Shown here: positions 10,330 to 19,366 of the stretch, in pieces
Layout: each line of letters opens with the position of its first letter
How positions within the stretch are numbered: the first letter of the stretch is position 1
Source of the DNA: Thiothrix caldifontis
GTDB lineage: Bacteria > Pseudomonadota > Gammaproteobacteria > Thiotrichales > Thiotrichaceae
Direction of reading: 5' to 3'
DNA length: 64,000 bases
Assembly (NCBI RefSeq): GCF_900107695.1
Contig: NZ_FNQP01000005.1
Coordinates: 62,001-126,000, forward strand
Translations under genes and position numbers: made by a program
The notes under the pieces: model-generated
What the model was told of the DNA's origin: nothing
Seen by the model: the letters and a program-made list of their open reading frames with translations, nothing else
The model's database searches: none

Positions 10330-11856
10330 TCAATTCGATAAGAAACGTCTGTGTTTATGCCGCCATTGCCGCACCCAATGCCACCCACGGTAGCCCGTGT
10401 GCGCTACCAACACCGGCACATCTCCCGCAGGAATACGCGGCAATAATGCTAAGGCAACCATCCCAAGACCCAGCAAAATCGGCGATACATCCCACCACTT
10501 AAACACAGGCAACGCAAACAGAAACGGCCACCACAACACCCATTCCACCAAAATCGCCCAGCCCAACCACTGCGTCAGACCGGGGGAAGTGCTGGTGTGA
10601 TGGCTGGCAGCGCCCCCATGCTGGCGGCGATAACGCCACAAACTCCACACAAAACGCCCCATCAGCAAAGTGGTTGCCAAGCTACTCAGCCATAAACCCA
10701 GTGCCAAGTGTTGCCAAGCGGCTGGCAATGCCGCTTTCACACTGCCTTTTGCCAACGCCCCACTGGTCAATGGCACGCCGATCAACACCAACGCCAAGAC
10801 CACCAGCACGCCCAACAACCACCAAGACAAGGTTTGCTTAAACAAGCCCACCCCAAGGAATAATGCCCCTTTTACCCAAGCGTGGTGTGCCACATACAAT
10901 AACAACGCCATTGCCAACGCCGCATCCGCAGGGGCTTGCAAACCCAATCCCGTCAATAAGGTCAACACCCCCAACTGACTCATGGTCGAATACGCCAGAA
11001 TCACTTTCGGCGCAGTTTGCCGCAAACCAAACACCACCCCATAAAATGCGCCCACCAATCCCAGCCACACCAACCACTCTGCCACCCATACCGTGCTGGC
11101 TGCACCCGCAGGCAGAAAGCGCAGCAAACCCAGTATCCCCGCTTTCACCATCACGCCGCTCAACAATGCCGACACCGCCGGAGGGGCAGCACCGTGCGCA
11201 ATCGGCAACCACACGTGCAAGCCCGGCAATGCCACCTTAATTCCCAAGCCCAGCGTCACCAATATCACCGCAGCGAGAGGCAACTCCTTGCCCACCACCT
11301 CACTGAAATACACACTCCCGATTGCACCCGCCGTGAACACTGCACCGGCAAACAACAACACCTCACCCAACACCGTCCAAATCAGGTAAATGCGCCCAGC
11401 ACGGCGCGTCGTCACCGACGCCTGTTGCGCAATTAACCCATACGCCGCCAGCCCCATTAAGGCAAACCCCAGAAAAAAGCTCCCCATGTCCTGCGCAATC
11501 ACCAACAACACATTGCCGCTCAAGGTCAACAGGAAAAACACCCGAAAACGCCACCAACTTGCCCCCGCAGGCGTACCACTCACACTGTACAAACCTGCTA
11601 ACAACCACAATAGTGCTGTCACCAGTAAAAATACCTGCCCTGTAGCATCAAGCCCCCATTGCGCCCCCAATAATACCCAAGGCAACGCCACCGACGTTCC
11701 CACTGGCAACACAAACGCTGCGACTAACGCAGGCAATGCTGCCACTGGCAAAAGCCATTGCCCAATACGGTCATTCCCCACCAAGGCAAAGCACAGCGGT
11801 AACAAGGGTGCTAACAGCAATAAGAACGGTAACTCCAGCAGCACAGGTTGCAGCAT
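10330..11856 (-). CDS. MrpD/NuoN-type ion-antiporter subunit (third copy)
   Basis: A 508-residue, almost wholly hydrophobic protein of the proton-antiporter superfamily shared by MrpA/MrpD and complex I NuoL/M/N. It shows the discontinuous helix region around LGLGIKVALPGLHVWLP with the functional Lys, PPAVSALLSGVMVKAG, and the later AYSTMSQLGVL motif. It starts on the last base of the upstream gene's stop region (position 11856) and is the final gene of the Mrp-like operon. Of the three antiporter subunits this is the least typical: AHG-A-PPAVSAL replaces the usual AH-xAPxPVSAL. Likely moves H+ or Na+, but the ion is not deducible. Confidence 0.8.
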   Translation of the reverse strand: MLQPVLLELPFLLLLAPLLPLCFALVGNDRIGQWLLPVAALPALVAAFVLPVGTSVALPWVLLGAQWGLDATGQVFLLVTALLWLLAGLYSVSGTPAGASWWRFRVFFLLTLSGNVLLVIAQDMGSFFLGFALMGLAAYGLIAQQASVTTRRAGRIYLIWTVLGEVLLFAGAVFTAGAIGSVYFSEVVGKELPLAAVILVTLGLGIKVALPGLHVWLPIAHGAAPPAVSALLSGVMVKAGILGLLRFLPAGAASTVWVAEWLVWLGLVGAFYGVVFGLRQTAPKVILAYSTMSQLGVLTLLTGLGLQAPADAALAMALLLYVAHHAWVKGALFLGVGLFKQTLSWWLLGVLVVLALVLIGVPLTSGALAKGSVKAALPAAWQHLALGLWLSSLATTLLMGRFVWSLWRYRRQHGGAASHHTSTSPGLTQWLGWAILVEWVLWWPFLFALPVFKWWDVSPILLGLGMVALALLPRIPAGDVPVLVAHTGYRGWHWVRQWRHKHRRFLSN

Positions 11857-13379
11857 TATTTGTACTCCCTAGCGGTGATCAATTGCGCCCACTCTAGCGG
11901 ACTAAACGGCAAAGACGCGAACAAGCCTGCCAATAACGCCAAACTCGCAGTAATCACCGGCGGCCACAACAACATGCCATGCGTTTCCCAACGCTGTGCC
12001 TGAATGTGTTCGTCTGGCCAAGAGTCGGCAGGCAAAAACCACGCGCGGTACAAAATGGGCAGAAAATACGCCGCATTCAGCAAGCTACTGGCAATCAACA
12101 CTGGCATTACCCACAGCAATACCCCCGCTTCCAACGCCCCCAACCCCAAATACCATTTGGAAATAAACCCCGCCATTGGTGGAATCCCGATCATTCCCAA
12201 CGCCCCCAAGGTAAACGCCAACGTGGTTAACGGCATTCGTTTGCCCACCCCATTCATCTGACTGACGCGATGAATCCCCAAGGTTTCCGCGTAATTACCG
12301 GCGGCAAAGAACAAGGTAATTTTCATCAAGCCTTGGTGAACCAAATGCACAATACCGCCCACGGTTGCCAACGGCCCTAGGATTGCCGTTCCCAACACGA
12401 TGTAAGACACCTGACTCACCGTCGAATACGCCAAGCGTTTTTTCAACTCGTCCTGAAACAATGCCAAGGTCGATCCGTACACAATCGTGAACGCCGCCAC
12501 TATTCCTAATGGCACTAATACCCCCAAAACATCGGCAAATTCCACCCCATACACATCGTAAACTACACGCACAATCCCAAATGCCCCCGCCTTCACCACC
12601 GCCACCGCGTGCAATAACGCACTGACCGGCGCGGGCGCAACCATTGCTTTGGGCAACCAACCGTGCAACGGCACCAAAGCGGCTTTGACCCCCAGACCCA
12701 CGATCATCAGCAAGAAAATCCAACGCAAGGCACTGTGCGTTTCCGCAGGCAAGGTATCCAGAATCCCCCCTTGCACAAACGTCAACGGCCCGGCAATCGA
12801 CTTCAACCACACCACTGCCACCAGCAACAGCAATCCACCCGTGAAGGTGTAAGCCAGATACAAACGTGCGGCTTTGCGGGCTTCATCCGAGCCTTTGTGC
12901 GCCACCAAGGGGTAAGTCGCCAAGGTCAAAAACTCGTAAAACATCACAAACGTCACCAGATTGCCCGCCAACGCCAAGCCCACGGTTGCCGACACGCACA
13001 AGCTGAAAAATCCAAAGAAGCGGCTGCGGTGCGGGGAATGTTCCAGATACCCAATCGCATAAACCGTTGTCACCAACCACAGCAAGGCAGATAAGGTCAC
13101 AAACAACATCGACAGCGCATCGGCGTGCAACAGCAATTCCAGATTGGGCGCAATCACCCAGCGCACTTCGTACACCTGCCCGTGATACACCCCCCACAGC
13201 AAGACCCCAACCAATGCCAACTTCACCACTGCCGCCAGCAAATTCAAGGTGGTACGTAAGCGATGGCTGCTTTCTTGCACAAAGAAAATCACCAAACCGA
13301 CGCTAAACGAACTCAGCACAATCCACAGCGGTAAATTTTTTCCCAGCGCTTCGGTAAGAACATTCAATAACTCGTTCAT
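11856..13379 (-). CDS. MrpD-type ion-antiporter subunit (second copy)
   Basis: A 507-residue membrane protein with about fourteen helices. Motifs KAALVPLHGWLPKAM, APAPVSALLHAVAVVKAG and AYSTVSQVSYIVLG are the core of the proton-translocating MrpD/NuoM family, including the conserved Lys residues and the Glu in the fifth-helix region (EFLTLATYPLV). I take the ATG at 13379 because it overlaps the previous gene's TGA as ATGA, indicating translational coupling; the frame's upstream extension is discarded. It ends sharing position 11856 with the third antiporter gene. Confidence 0.85.
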   Translation of the reverse strand: MNELLNVLTEALGKNLPLWIVLSSFSVGLVIFFVQESSHRLRTTLNLLAAVVKLALVGVLLWGVYHGQVYEVRWVIAPNLELLLHADALSMLFVTLSALLWLVTTVYAIGYLEHSPHRSRFFGFFSLCVSATVGLALAGNLVTFVMFYEFLTLATYPLVAHKGSDEARKAARLYLAYTFTGGLLLLVAVVWLKSIAGPLTFVQGGILDTLPAETHSALRWIFLLMIVGLGVKAALVPLHGWLPKAMVAPAPVSALLHAVAVVKAGAFGIVRVVYDVYGVEFADVLGVLVPLGIVAAFTIVYGSTLALFQDELKKRLAYSTVSQVSYIVLGTAILGPLATVGGIVHLVHQGLMKITLFFAAGNYAETLGIHRVSQMNGVGKRMPLTTLAFTLGALGMIGIPPMAGFISKWYLGLGALEAGVLLWVMPVLIASSLLNAAYFLPILYRAWFLPADSWPDEHIQAQRWETHGMLLWPPVITASLALLAGLFASLPFSPLEWAQLITAREYK

Positions 13380-14830
13380 AGCCCTGCCCCCGTGCCAGTG
13401 TGCGCCAACCATGACCACAAACTCATAGCGCCTAAGCCCAGCCCAAAAGTTGCCAGCAATGCCAACGCCAAGGCAGGTATTTCCTGAGTAGCCGCCACGA
13501 CTGGGCGCTTAACCGCTGGCAAATGCCCGAAAGCGTGCCCCAACAAACGGAACACATAAGCCGTTGCCAATAACGACCCCGCCACCAAGACCAGCACCCA
13601 CCACCATTGCCCCGTCTTAAACGCCGCATCCAACAAATACCACTTACCCAGAAACGCCCCACTCGGCGGCAAGCCCACCAAGGCAATGCCCGCCAACGCA
13701 ATCACAAACGTGGTCAATGGCAAGGCTTGCGTCGTCCCACTTAACTCGCGGATACGGTCATGCCCGGCGTATTGCAGCAAAATCCCCGCTGCCAAAAACA
13801 ATGCCGATTTCGCAAACGCATGAGACAGCGCAAACAACACCATTGCCCCGAACAACCATTGCCGTGCTTCGCCTTCCAACACTGCCAACAGGGGAAAAAA
13901 CATCACCAAATAGCCCAATTGCGCCACACTGGAATACGCCGCCAATAATTTCAGGCGTTCTGCCCGCAACGCTGACCAAGACCCCCACAACACCGCCATC
14001 GCGCCTAATGCGCCCAAAGCATTCGCCAGCAGCGGCGTTGTCAACGGTGCAAACACCTCAAACCACAGCCGTACCACCAAGTAAAATGCCGCTTTCACCA
14101 CCAACGCCGACAATGCCGCACTCACCGGCGCGGGCGCATTAGAATGCGCTGGAGGCAACCAGAAATGCAGCGGGAATAACGCCATTTTCAACGCCAACCC
14201 TGCCAACATCAGCAACAGTGCTGCCCAGCCCAAGGGGTCAACTTGCAATGCCTCGGCAATTTGCACAGCGTTCAGCGTGCCATACGCGGCATACAGCAAA
14301 GTGATAGCCATTAGATACAGCATCGATCCCAATAGCCCCACCACCAGATAGCGCAAGGCTGCTCGCAATGCCGCCCGTTTCGCCCCTAACGCGGTGAGTG
14401 CCGACGCTGAAATTCCCAACAATTCCAAGGTGACATACACATTGAACAAATCACCCGCCAAAAACAATGCATTCAACGCCGTGGCTAACAACAACCATAA
14501 CGGCCAAAACAATTCGTGCTGACGCTGCGCCCGAAAATAGTGCCGCGCATACACACTGCACCCCAACACCACCAGACTGCTCATCAGCACCATGACTGCC
14601 GCCAAGCCATCCGCATACAAACTGATGCCCAGACCGATTTCCCAGCCACCCAGCGCCAGCTCTTGCACCCCAGCGCGTTGCACCACCCACAACAGCCAGA
14701 CCGCACACCCCGCCGTTAACGCGCTGCTAACCCAACCAATCGTCGCCGCGTATTGCCGCCACACCGTTGCCAGCAATGCGCCCAGCAACGGCAGGCTAAT
14801 CACCCAAACGACACTTGCGGCTTCATTCAT
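13376..14830 (-). CDS. MrpD-type ion-antiporter subunit (first copy)
   Basis: A 484-residue polytopic membrane protein. It has LNALFLAGDLFNVYVTLELLGISA (typical MrpD helix 5 with Glu), KMALFPLHFWLPPAHSNAPA, PVSAALSALVVKAAFYL and AAYSSVAQLGY. This is the copy closest to genuine MrpD/MnhD and is placed as in Mrp operons, directly after the MrpC subunit. GGAGG lies 9 bases before the ATG at 14830; the ATG at 14839 would leave no spacing to it, so 14830 is preferred. It overlaps the MrpC stop by a few bases and the next antiporter gene by ATGA. Confidence 0.85.
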   Translation of the reverse strand: MNEAASVVWVISLPLLGALLATVWRQYAATIGWVSSALTAGCAVWLLWVVQRAGVQELALGGWEIGLGISLYADGLAAVMVLMSSLVVLGCSVYARHYFRAQRQHELFWPLWLLLATALNALFLAGDLFNVYVTLELLGISASALTALGAKRAALRAALRYLVVGLLGSMLYLMAITLLYAAYGTLNAVQIAEALQVDPLGWAALLLMLAGLALKMALFPLHFWLPPAHSNAPAPVSAALSALVVKAAFYLVVRLWFEVFAPLTTPLLANALGALGAMAVLWGSWSALRAERLKLLAAYSSVAQLGYLVMFFPLLAVLEGEARQWLFGAMVLFALSHAFAKSALFLAAGILLQYAGHDRIRELSGTTQALPLTTFVIALAGIALVGLPPSGAFLGKWYLLDAAFKTGQWWWVLVLVAGSLLATAYVFRLLGHAFGHLPAVKRPVVAATQEIPALALALLATFGLGLGAMSLWSWLAHTGTGAGL

Positions 14831-15122
14831 CGGTTGCATCCTCCAAACGGCGGATAATCACCAATGCCAGCGCTGTCGCACTGACAGCCACCACAATACC
14901 GGTCAACACCAAGGCATGAGGCACAGGGTCGGGGGGCAAATGCTCACCGCGATACGCCACCGCAATCAAGGTCAGAAACACCCCCGCACCCATCACATTC
15001 AAGCTAATAATTTTGCGCACATAATGGGCATGTAACCATGTTCCCCACAAACCAATAGCGAATAGGAAAATGCCTGCGCACACGTATAAAAATTGCGGAT
15101 TGATTGCACTTAAGCCCACCAT
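14823..15122 (-). CDS. MrpC/MnhC (NuoK-like) antiporter subunit
   Basis: A 99-residue protein with three membrane helices (YVCAGIFLFAIGLWG, IISLNVMGAGVFLTLIAVAY, ALVLTGIVVAVSATALALV). The motif DPVPHALVLTGIVVAVSATA is diagnostic of MrpC, the homologue of complex I NuoK. The ATG overlaps the previous gene's TAA (TAATG). In Mrp complexes MrpC sits against MrpD, its downstream neighbour here. Confidence 0.85.
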   Translation of the reverse strand: MVGLSAINPQFLYVCAGIFLFAIGLWGTWLHAHYVRKIISLNVMGAGVFLTLIAVAYRGEHLPPDPVPHALVLTGIVVAVSATALALVIIRRLEDATDE

Positions 15123-16060
15123 TACGCTGCCTCCTTCTGCGGTATTCCACCCATGAAAGCCAAGGTCAACGTCATCCCGATCGACACCGTAGCCAACATT
15201 TCAATCAATAATATCCACCATTTTGCATAAGCGATCGGGTAATGTAGGAAACCCTGCCCCCATCCCAACAGCCCCAAACCCACCAGCAAAAACACACCCG
15301 TTCCCGCCACCAAGCCCAAACGCACCAACCAGCGTGTGGTCGGTAAACCCGCATGGGAATACCCCGCCAAGCGCAATAAAATGCCCGCGCCCGCCAGCAA
15401 TGCTCCCGCCTGAAACGCCCCACCCGGCGAATGCGCTCCCGCCCACAGCACATAACCCGCCATTAGAATCAATAAGGGCACTAACCACACCGCCAATTGG
15501 CTGAACGCGACTTCCGTCACATATGCCGAACGCACATACCCCAAGGCACGAATCCCAAAAATGGCCGCCAACAACACCGCCAATTCCAACAAGGTATCCC
15601 ACGCTCGGAAATTCAATAACACTGCTGTTACCGGGTGGCTAACCCCGCTGAATGCCAATTGCGCATCCACCGCCGCGCCTTTGCGCCAGGTTTGTTCCAC
15701 CGTGGGCAATACCGAGAACAAGCCCCACGCAATCGCCGTCCCCAGCACCATTACCAACACGCCCACGCCCCATAACACCACTGGGTGTTGTGGAAACTGA
15801 TCGGTTTGCTGATGCGTATCGCGCCGCAAGGTTGCCATTAACAACGCTCCGCCCAACCCCGCCCCAATCGCGGCTTCCGCCAGCGCAATATCCGGGGCGT
15901 GTAACCGCGCCCACACCAACGCCAACACCAAGCCAAACACGATAAACAGCATCATGCTACGCCGCCGATCACTGCTAAGAACCGCCGCCATTGCCAATAA
16001 CAGCAACACCGCCACCAGCAACAGATCCAAAACACCCCATAAGCCATCAAGCAGATTCAT
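15122..16060 (-). CDS. Fused MrpA C-terminal (MbhD/MbhE-like, DUF4040) and MrpB subunit
   Basis: A 312-residue membrane protein. The first third (MMLFIVFGLVLALVWARLHAPDIALAEAAIGAGL) is DUF4040/MbhD, which in canonical Mrp is the tail of MrpA. The middle (VLLNFRAWDTLLELAVLLAAIFGI) is MbhE-like, and the last part (GYVLWAGAHSPGGAFQAGALLAGAGILL) is MrpB (DUF69). So the MrpA tail is joined to MrpB while the large MrpA antiporter part is missing as such; separate MrpD-like proteins may replace it. The ATG at 16060 has GGAGGGACACG upstream and is preferred to the longer frame. The arrangement is reminiscent of archaeal Mbh/Mbs modules. Confidence 0.8.
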   Translation of the reverse strand: MNLLDGLWGVLDLLLVAVLLLLAMAAVLSSDRRRSMMLFIVFGLVLALVWARLHAPDIALAEAAIGAGLGGALLMATLRRDTHQQTDQFPQHPVVLWGVGVLVMVLGTAIAWGLFSVLPTVEQTWRKGAAVDAQLAFSGVSHPVTAVLLNFRAWDTLLELAVLLAAIFGIRALGYVRSAYVTEVAFSQLAVWLVPLLILMAGYVLWAGAHSPGGAFQAGALLAGAGILLRLAGYSHAGLPTTRWLVRLGLVAGTGVFLLVGLGLLGWGQGFLHYPIAYAKWWILLIEMLATVSIGMTLTLAFMGGIPQKEAA

Positions 16061-16346
16061 CGTGTCCCTCCTGTTGCCGGTGCAGGAATACCGCAATCAA
16101 ATGCGCATTCACCGCACTCGCCACCAATGCCAGCAACCACACCAAGATGAATTTAATCGCCCACAACACATCGGGTACTTGGAATAGCAAGCCGGTCATC
16201 ACCAACCCCAAGCCCAAATTATCCGCCTTCGTCAGGGCATGAAGCCGCGCAAACGTATCGGGAAACCGCCACAACCCCAACAAACCGGACACAAAGAAAA
16301 ACAAGCCCAGCAACAGCAATAGCACGGAAAGCGCGTCAAGGATCAT
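16047..16346 (-). CDS. MrpG/MnhG antiporter subunit
   Basis: A 99-residue three-helix protein. LGLWRFPDTFARLHALTKADNLG matches the MrpG/PhaG/YufB family signature (R-x-PD-x-Y/F-x-R-x-HA-x-T/K). The ATG overlaps the mrpF stop by ATGA, and the 3' end overlaps the next gene by 14 bases. MrpG, with E and F, forms the part of the complex away from the antiporter subunits; its catalytic role is unclear. Confidence 0.85.
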   Translation of the reverse strand: MILDALSVLLLLLGLFFFVSGLLGLWRFPDTFARLHALTKADNLGLGLVMTGLLFQVPDVLWAIKFILVWLLALVASAVNAHLIAVFLHRQQEGHDESA

Positions 16347-16603
16347 GATTTGCCTCCCCGCTGCCGGTGGGTAAAGACTGCTGTCACCACAACCGCCAAC
16401 AACACCAGAACCAAGGCGGTATCCAAAAACGCCCGTTGCTGCATCACCACCGCCAGCATCAACAATATCGCGACCCCCAAAGTTCCCAACAATTGCACCG
16501 CCAACAAGCGGTCAGTCAACCGCGTCCGCGATAACATAATCAGCAAACTGATGAGTAACACCAGCGCCAAGACCACCACCACCGCCAATAGCACCGTATT
16601 CAT
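16343..16603 (-). CDS. MrpF/MnhF antiporter subunit
   Basis: An 86-residue protein with three helices and the MrpF motif RTRLTDRLLAVQLLGT (R-x-x-x-x-D-R-x-x-A), containing the conserved Asp implicated in ion transfer in MrpF proteins. It starts inside the mrpE stop (ATGA) and ends inside the mrpG start, so E-F-G are translationally coupled. Confidence 0.83.
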   Translation of the reverse strand: MNTVLLAVVVVLALVLLISLLIMLSRTRLTDRLLAVQLLGTLGVAILLMLAVVMQQRAFLDTALVLVLLAVVVTAVFTHRQRGGKS

Positions 16604-17088
16604 AACGTCCTCTTATAACAAGGAAGTGCAAACAACTCACAAACCCGCTGTTCCAAACGGGATAAATCCTCCGCTACCGCGCCACGATCATCGAGCACAT
16701 GCAAACGCAAGGTATCCTTTTCTGACACGCACACACTCAAGGTTCCAGGCAATAAACTGATGCAATACATAAAAAACGAGCGGATTGGCCCTTGAGGAAA
16801 AATAAGACGGTATTCATAGAAGGCCACCGACAATGACACGCGCGGTTGCCACACCCGCAACGCAATATCCAAACCACCACGCAAAGATTCGCGTAGGAAA
16901 AATCCCACAAAGCGCAATGCACCAAGGAATGAAAACGTTAACGGATAAGGGGCATGGCGCTGCAACCGATAACTCCACAGCGCCAGCATAATGAACGGCA
17001 GCCCGACCAGCAAAGAACCGAGATCACCGCTGGTCAGTAATAACCAGAGTGCCAGCAATAATATAAATACTATGATAATCAACGGCAT
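16600..17088 (-). CDS. MrpE/MnhE antiporter subunit; first gene of the Mrp-like operon
   Basis: A 162-residue protein with N-terminal helices (LIIIVFILLLALWLLL) and a cytoplasmic C-terminal domain. SLRGGLDIALRVWQPRVSLSVAF and CISLLPGTLSVCV are the conserved MrpE signature. It opens an eight-gene overlapping operon (E-F-G-A'B-C-D-D-D). No strong Shine-Dalgarno is seen before the ATG. The 163 bases upstream separate it from the LCIB-like gene on the same strand, with no T-tailed hairpin, so read-through from the carboxysome-linked genes is possible. Confidence 0.82.
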   Translation of the reverse strand: MPLIIIVFILLLALWLLLTSGDLGSLLVGLPFIMLALWSYRLQRHAPYPLTFSFLGALRFVGFFLRESLRGGLDIALRVWQPRVSLSVAFYEYRLIFPQGPIRSFFMYCISLLPGTLSVCVSEKDTLRLHVLDDRGAVAEDLSRLEQRVCELFALPCYKRTL

Positions 17089-17251
17089 AACATGTTACCC
17101 TTTGCTGGATTATTTCCTACAAAAACAATCAAGAATGGGATTAATATAGTAAACGTATTGAATAGCCGCTAATTTACGTAAGATTGCTTAACTGTCTTGA
17201 CAAACCGCATTGGCTTAGTTATAGCAACACGATTGCCTTATGCGGATAACA

Positions 17252-18403
17252 CTAATAAGGCAAATGCAGGTAAATCTCTTCCTCGTCTTCCATCATCTGA
17301 ATCGCCGCATCCAAGCCCAATTGCTGCGGGTTATCCGCGCTACACGCCTGCAAACGCGCAAACAGCGCTTCTTGTTCCAGCACATAGCGCTCACCGTTTT
17401 TCAATTGCACATAAGCTGCCCACGGAATGAATTTGGTTAACACAAACGCCTGTTCCGGCGACGGTGAAATATCCACATGCAAGCCTGCAATGTAGAGCAA
17501 ATTACGCCCCCGATAAGCGCTATCTTGTGAGATGCTGCGGTAAGCACGGTCGAATTCGGCTTGCGTATTGGCTTGCGCTGCCGTCAGCATTGGCTCAGCA
17601 GACGTCACAATCCAAGGCATTGCGCCGATTAGGTTTTGCTCCAATTGGCGCGACCCGTCGGTGTCTTCCCGCAAGCTGGTGTGGTAGGTGAAATATTCCG
17701 GCAACAAGGCATCGCCAAGCGGCTGCTTGCCAGTGCCTTCGTTGAAAAACCAGCGCATGTGCTGAAAAAAAGCGTCGGTCGCGATGAAAGTGCGCGACGT
17801 GCTTTGCATGGCAATCGGTAACATTTCACCGTCATGCTGGTGTTCCACCATTTTTTCCAGATGCAACACCAAACTGCGTTCCCTGCTACGCGACAAATAT
17901 TGGTTGTCCAAGGTCAAGCGGCAATGATCCGCCCGCATATCCACGAAAATGTTTTGGCAAGCAAACTCGTATTCGCGCAAATACCATTCTAACGTGGCGT
18001 GGATTTTGCCGCAGTTACTGGAACAGCGATGATTCGCCGTCTGGATGCGCCGATAGGAACCAAAGGTCATGGCTTCGGGGTCATAACCGACGTGGCTGGA
18101 ATGCACAATCACCAAATCTTTACCGTGATGCGCGTGCGGGCCATGCCTGTCACACGCCATAATCCCGCCCACTTGCCCGTGATTGAATGGAAATATCCCA
18201 AAATGTTTTGCCAGCAAAATCACCGGGTAGCCTTGACTCTCATCCGAACAAAACGCCCGTGAGGGCATGATTTTTCCCGGCTCAAACCCCAGTTCCACAC
18301 ACCAGTTAAACAAACGCGGCACGAAATTACTGTAACGAAACCAGTAATTTTCCATGCGAAAATGCCCCAAACTGGCTTGCACATTGTCACGGACGTTGTA
18401 CAT
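17252..18403 (-). CDS. Putative LCIB-like (beta-type) carbonic anhydrase-fold protein
   Basis: A 383-residue soluble protein. I assign it tentatively from pattern matching to the algal/bacterial LCIB family of beta-CA-like proteins: CSDES (Cys52; LCIB has C-R-D-E), then FNHGQVGGIMACDRHG (LCIB: FN-x-x-x-LGG-x-x-x-C-x-x-x-G), then an -IVHSSHVGYD- segment (His104), then RR followed by CSSNCG (Cys127/Cys131). A Cys-His-Cys zinc set in that order is how LCIB proteins bind zinc. The LCIB comparison is from memory, not a search. The ATG at 18403 lies one base after the upstream stop and follows GAGGG. The gene follows csoS1D and a small gene downstream of cbbR, so a role in CO2/bicarbonate handling near the carboxysome is plausible but unproven. 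Confidence 0.5.
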   Translation of the reverse strand: MYNVRDNVQASLGHFRMENYWFRYSNFVPRLFNWCVELGFEPGKIMPSRAFCSDESQGYPVILLAKHFGIFPFNHGQVGGIMACDRHGPHAHHGKDLVIVHSSHVGYDPEAMTFGSYRRIQTANHRCSSNCGKIHATLEWYLREYEFACQNIFVDMRADHCRLTLDNQYLSRSRERSLVLHLEKMVEHQHDGEMLPIAMQSTSRTFIATDAFFQHMRWFFNEGTGKQPLGDALLPEYFTYHTSLREDTDGSRQLEQNLIGAMPWIVTSAEPMLTAAQANTQAEFDRAYRSISQDSAYRGRNLLYIAGLHVDISPSPEQAFVLTKFIPWAAYVQLKNGERYVLEQEALFARLQACSADNPQQLGLDAAIQMMEDEEEIYLHLPY

Positions 18404-18404
18404 G

Positions 18405-18704
18405 TTAGTCGCCCTCACCCAACTCCGCATCCCACCCCTTGGCTTTCGCCTCACGAATCGCACGACTATGCATGTCGCTGTGCCGCTGCTGCAATTCCGG
18501 TGGCAAACGGCTGGGCAAATGCCCGTATTTCATCCACTCCGCGTGGACTTTTTCATACAGGTTTTGCAGCATTCCAGCACTCCAGCCTGCGCACTGTTCG
18601 GTATCGGGCAGTAAACCAAACACCCACGCATCGCGAATCAGTCGCCCGACCGGACTCATGCCAAATTGTTTATCGTTATGCAAACCTTCGTATTTTCCGC
18701 TCAT
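18405..18704 (-). CDS. Conserved-looking small protein between csoS1D and the LCIB-like gene
   Basis: A 99-residue hydrophilic protein (SGKYEGLHNDKQFGMSPVGR at the start; DAWVFGLLPDTEQCAGWS in the middle; Glu/Lys-rich helical C-terminus). The start follows AGAGGAATACC. It lies 32 bases after csoS1D and one base before the LCIB-like ATG, so it is almost certainly co-expressed with both. I do not recognise a domain; the rich Trp/Tyr content and tight packing suggest a real, folded protein rather than a chance frame. Confidence 0.65.
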   Translation of the reverse strand: MSGKYEGLHNDKQFGMSPVGRLIRDAWVFGLLPDTEQCAGWSAGMLQNLYEKVHAEWMKYGHLPSRLPPELQQRHSDMHSRAIREAKAKGWDAELGEGD

Positions 18705-18736
18705 GGTATTCCTCTGTATTCAATTTATCAGTGACA

Positions 18737-19366
18737 TTACGCCGTCGCCCGCGCATTAATGTTGGCAATGGCGCGTTCTGCCGCTTGCATGGCTTGGGCG
18801 GTTTCCGCCTCACTGCCCATCATAATCAACCGCCCGAATGCGCCGTAAGCTTTCACATCCACCAAGGTGACGTGCGCGGCTTTTTCGGCTTCGTTGGCAG
18901 CGTACACAATATAACCGGCGGGTTCGGTTTCAAAAATAAACATGCTTTTGCCCGGTAACAACATCGAACCGTGCCGCAACTGGCGGTTGATCAGGGTCGC
19001 ATGATCGGGGGTAATGGCACGGATAATTTCTTTCCATGCCACCCGACACGCCATGCGGTTTTCGACATCAGCGTAAATCTCACGCAATACCGCTTCGCCC
19101 GCCGAGGTGACTTCACTTTGGTTACGGTAATGAACCTCCATCGAACCGAAGGCGCGTTCTACCACCTGTTGACCGAGGCGCACATTGGTAGCTTTGAGCG
19201 CAATGTCACTGAGGCGGTGGACTGCCATGCCGGGAGCCACTTCAATCCACAAACAGGCATCGCCAGGGATCGGCAAAAACCCCTGCGAAGAGGTCGCTAA
19301 GTACGAAGCAAGCTGAGGTTGCAACGAATCAATGAAGGAATACACGCGCAAAGTGACATTATTCAT
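18737..19366 (-). CDS. csoS1D: Carboxysome shell pseudo-hexamer CsoS1D (tandem BMC domains)
   Basis: About 209 residues with two BMC domains. The first reads [52 protein letters not shown]; the second ends [22 protein letters not shown] and AYGAFGRL. These segments line up closely with CsoS1D of Prochlorococcus, a trimer that forms pseudo-hexamers which stack and have a gated pore for larger metabolites such as RuBP. The start is uncertain among ATG codons at 19372 and 19366, both inside the end of cbbR, which implies translational coupling to the regulator gene. It is encoded apart from, and opposite to, the main cso operon. Confidence 0.9.
   Translation of the reverse strand: MNNVTLRVYSFIDSLQPQLASYLATSSQGFLPIPGDACLWIEVAPGMAVHRLSDIALKATNVRLGQQVVERAFGSMEVHYRNQSEVTSAGEAVLREIYADVENRMACRVAWKEIIRAITPDHATLINRQLRHGSMLLPGKSMFIFETEPAGYIVYAANEAEKAAHVTLVDVKAYGAFGRLIMMGSEAETAQAMQAAERAIANINARATA

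Noticed and set aside
17235..17261. Inverted repeat GCCTTAT-N13-ATAAGGC after the LCIB-like gene as terminator
   Set aside because: No T run follows on either strand and half of it is coding; not called as a terminator.
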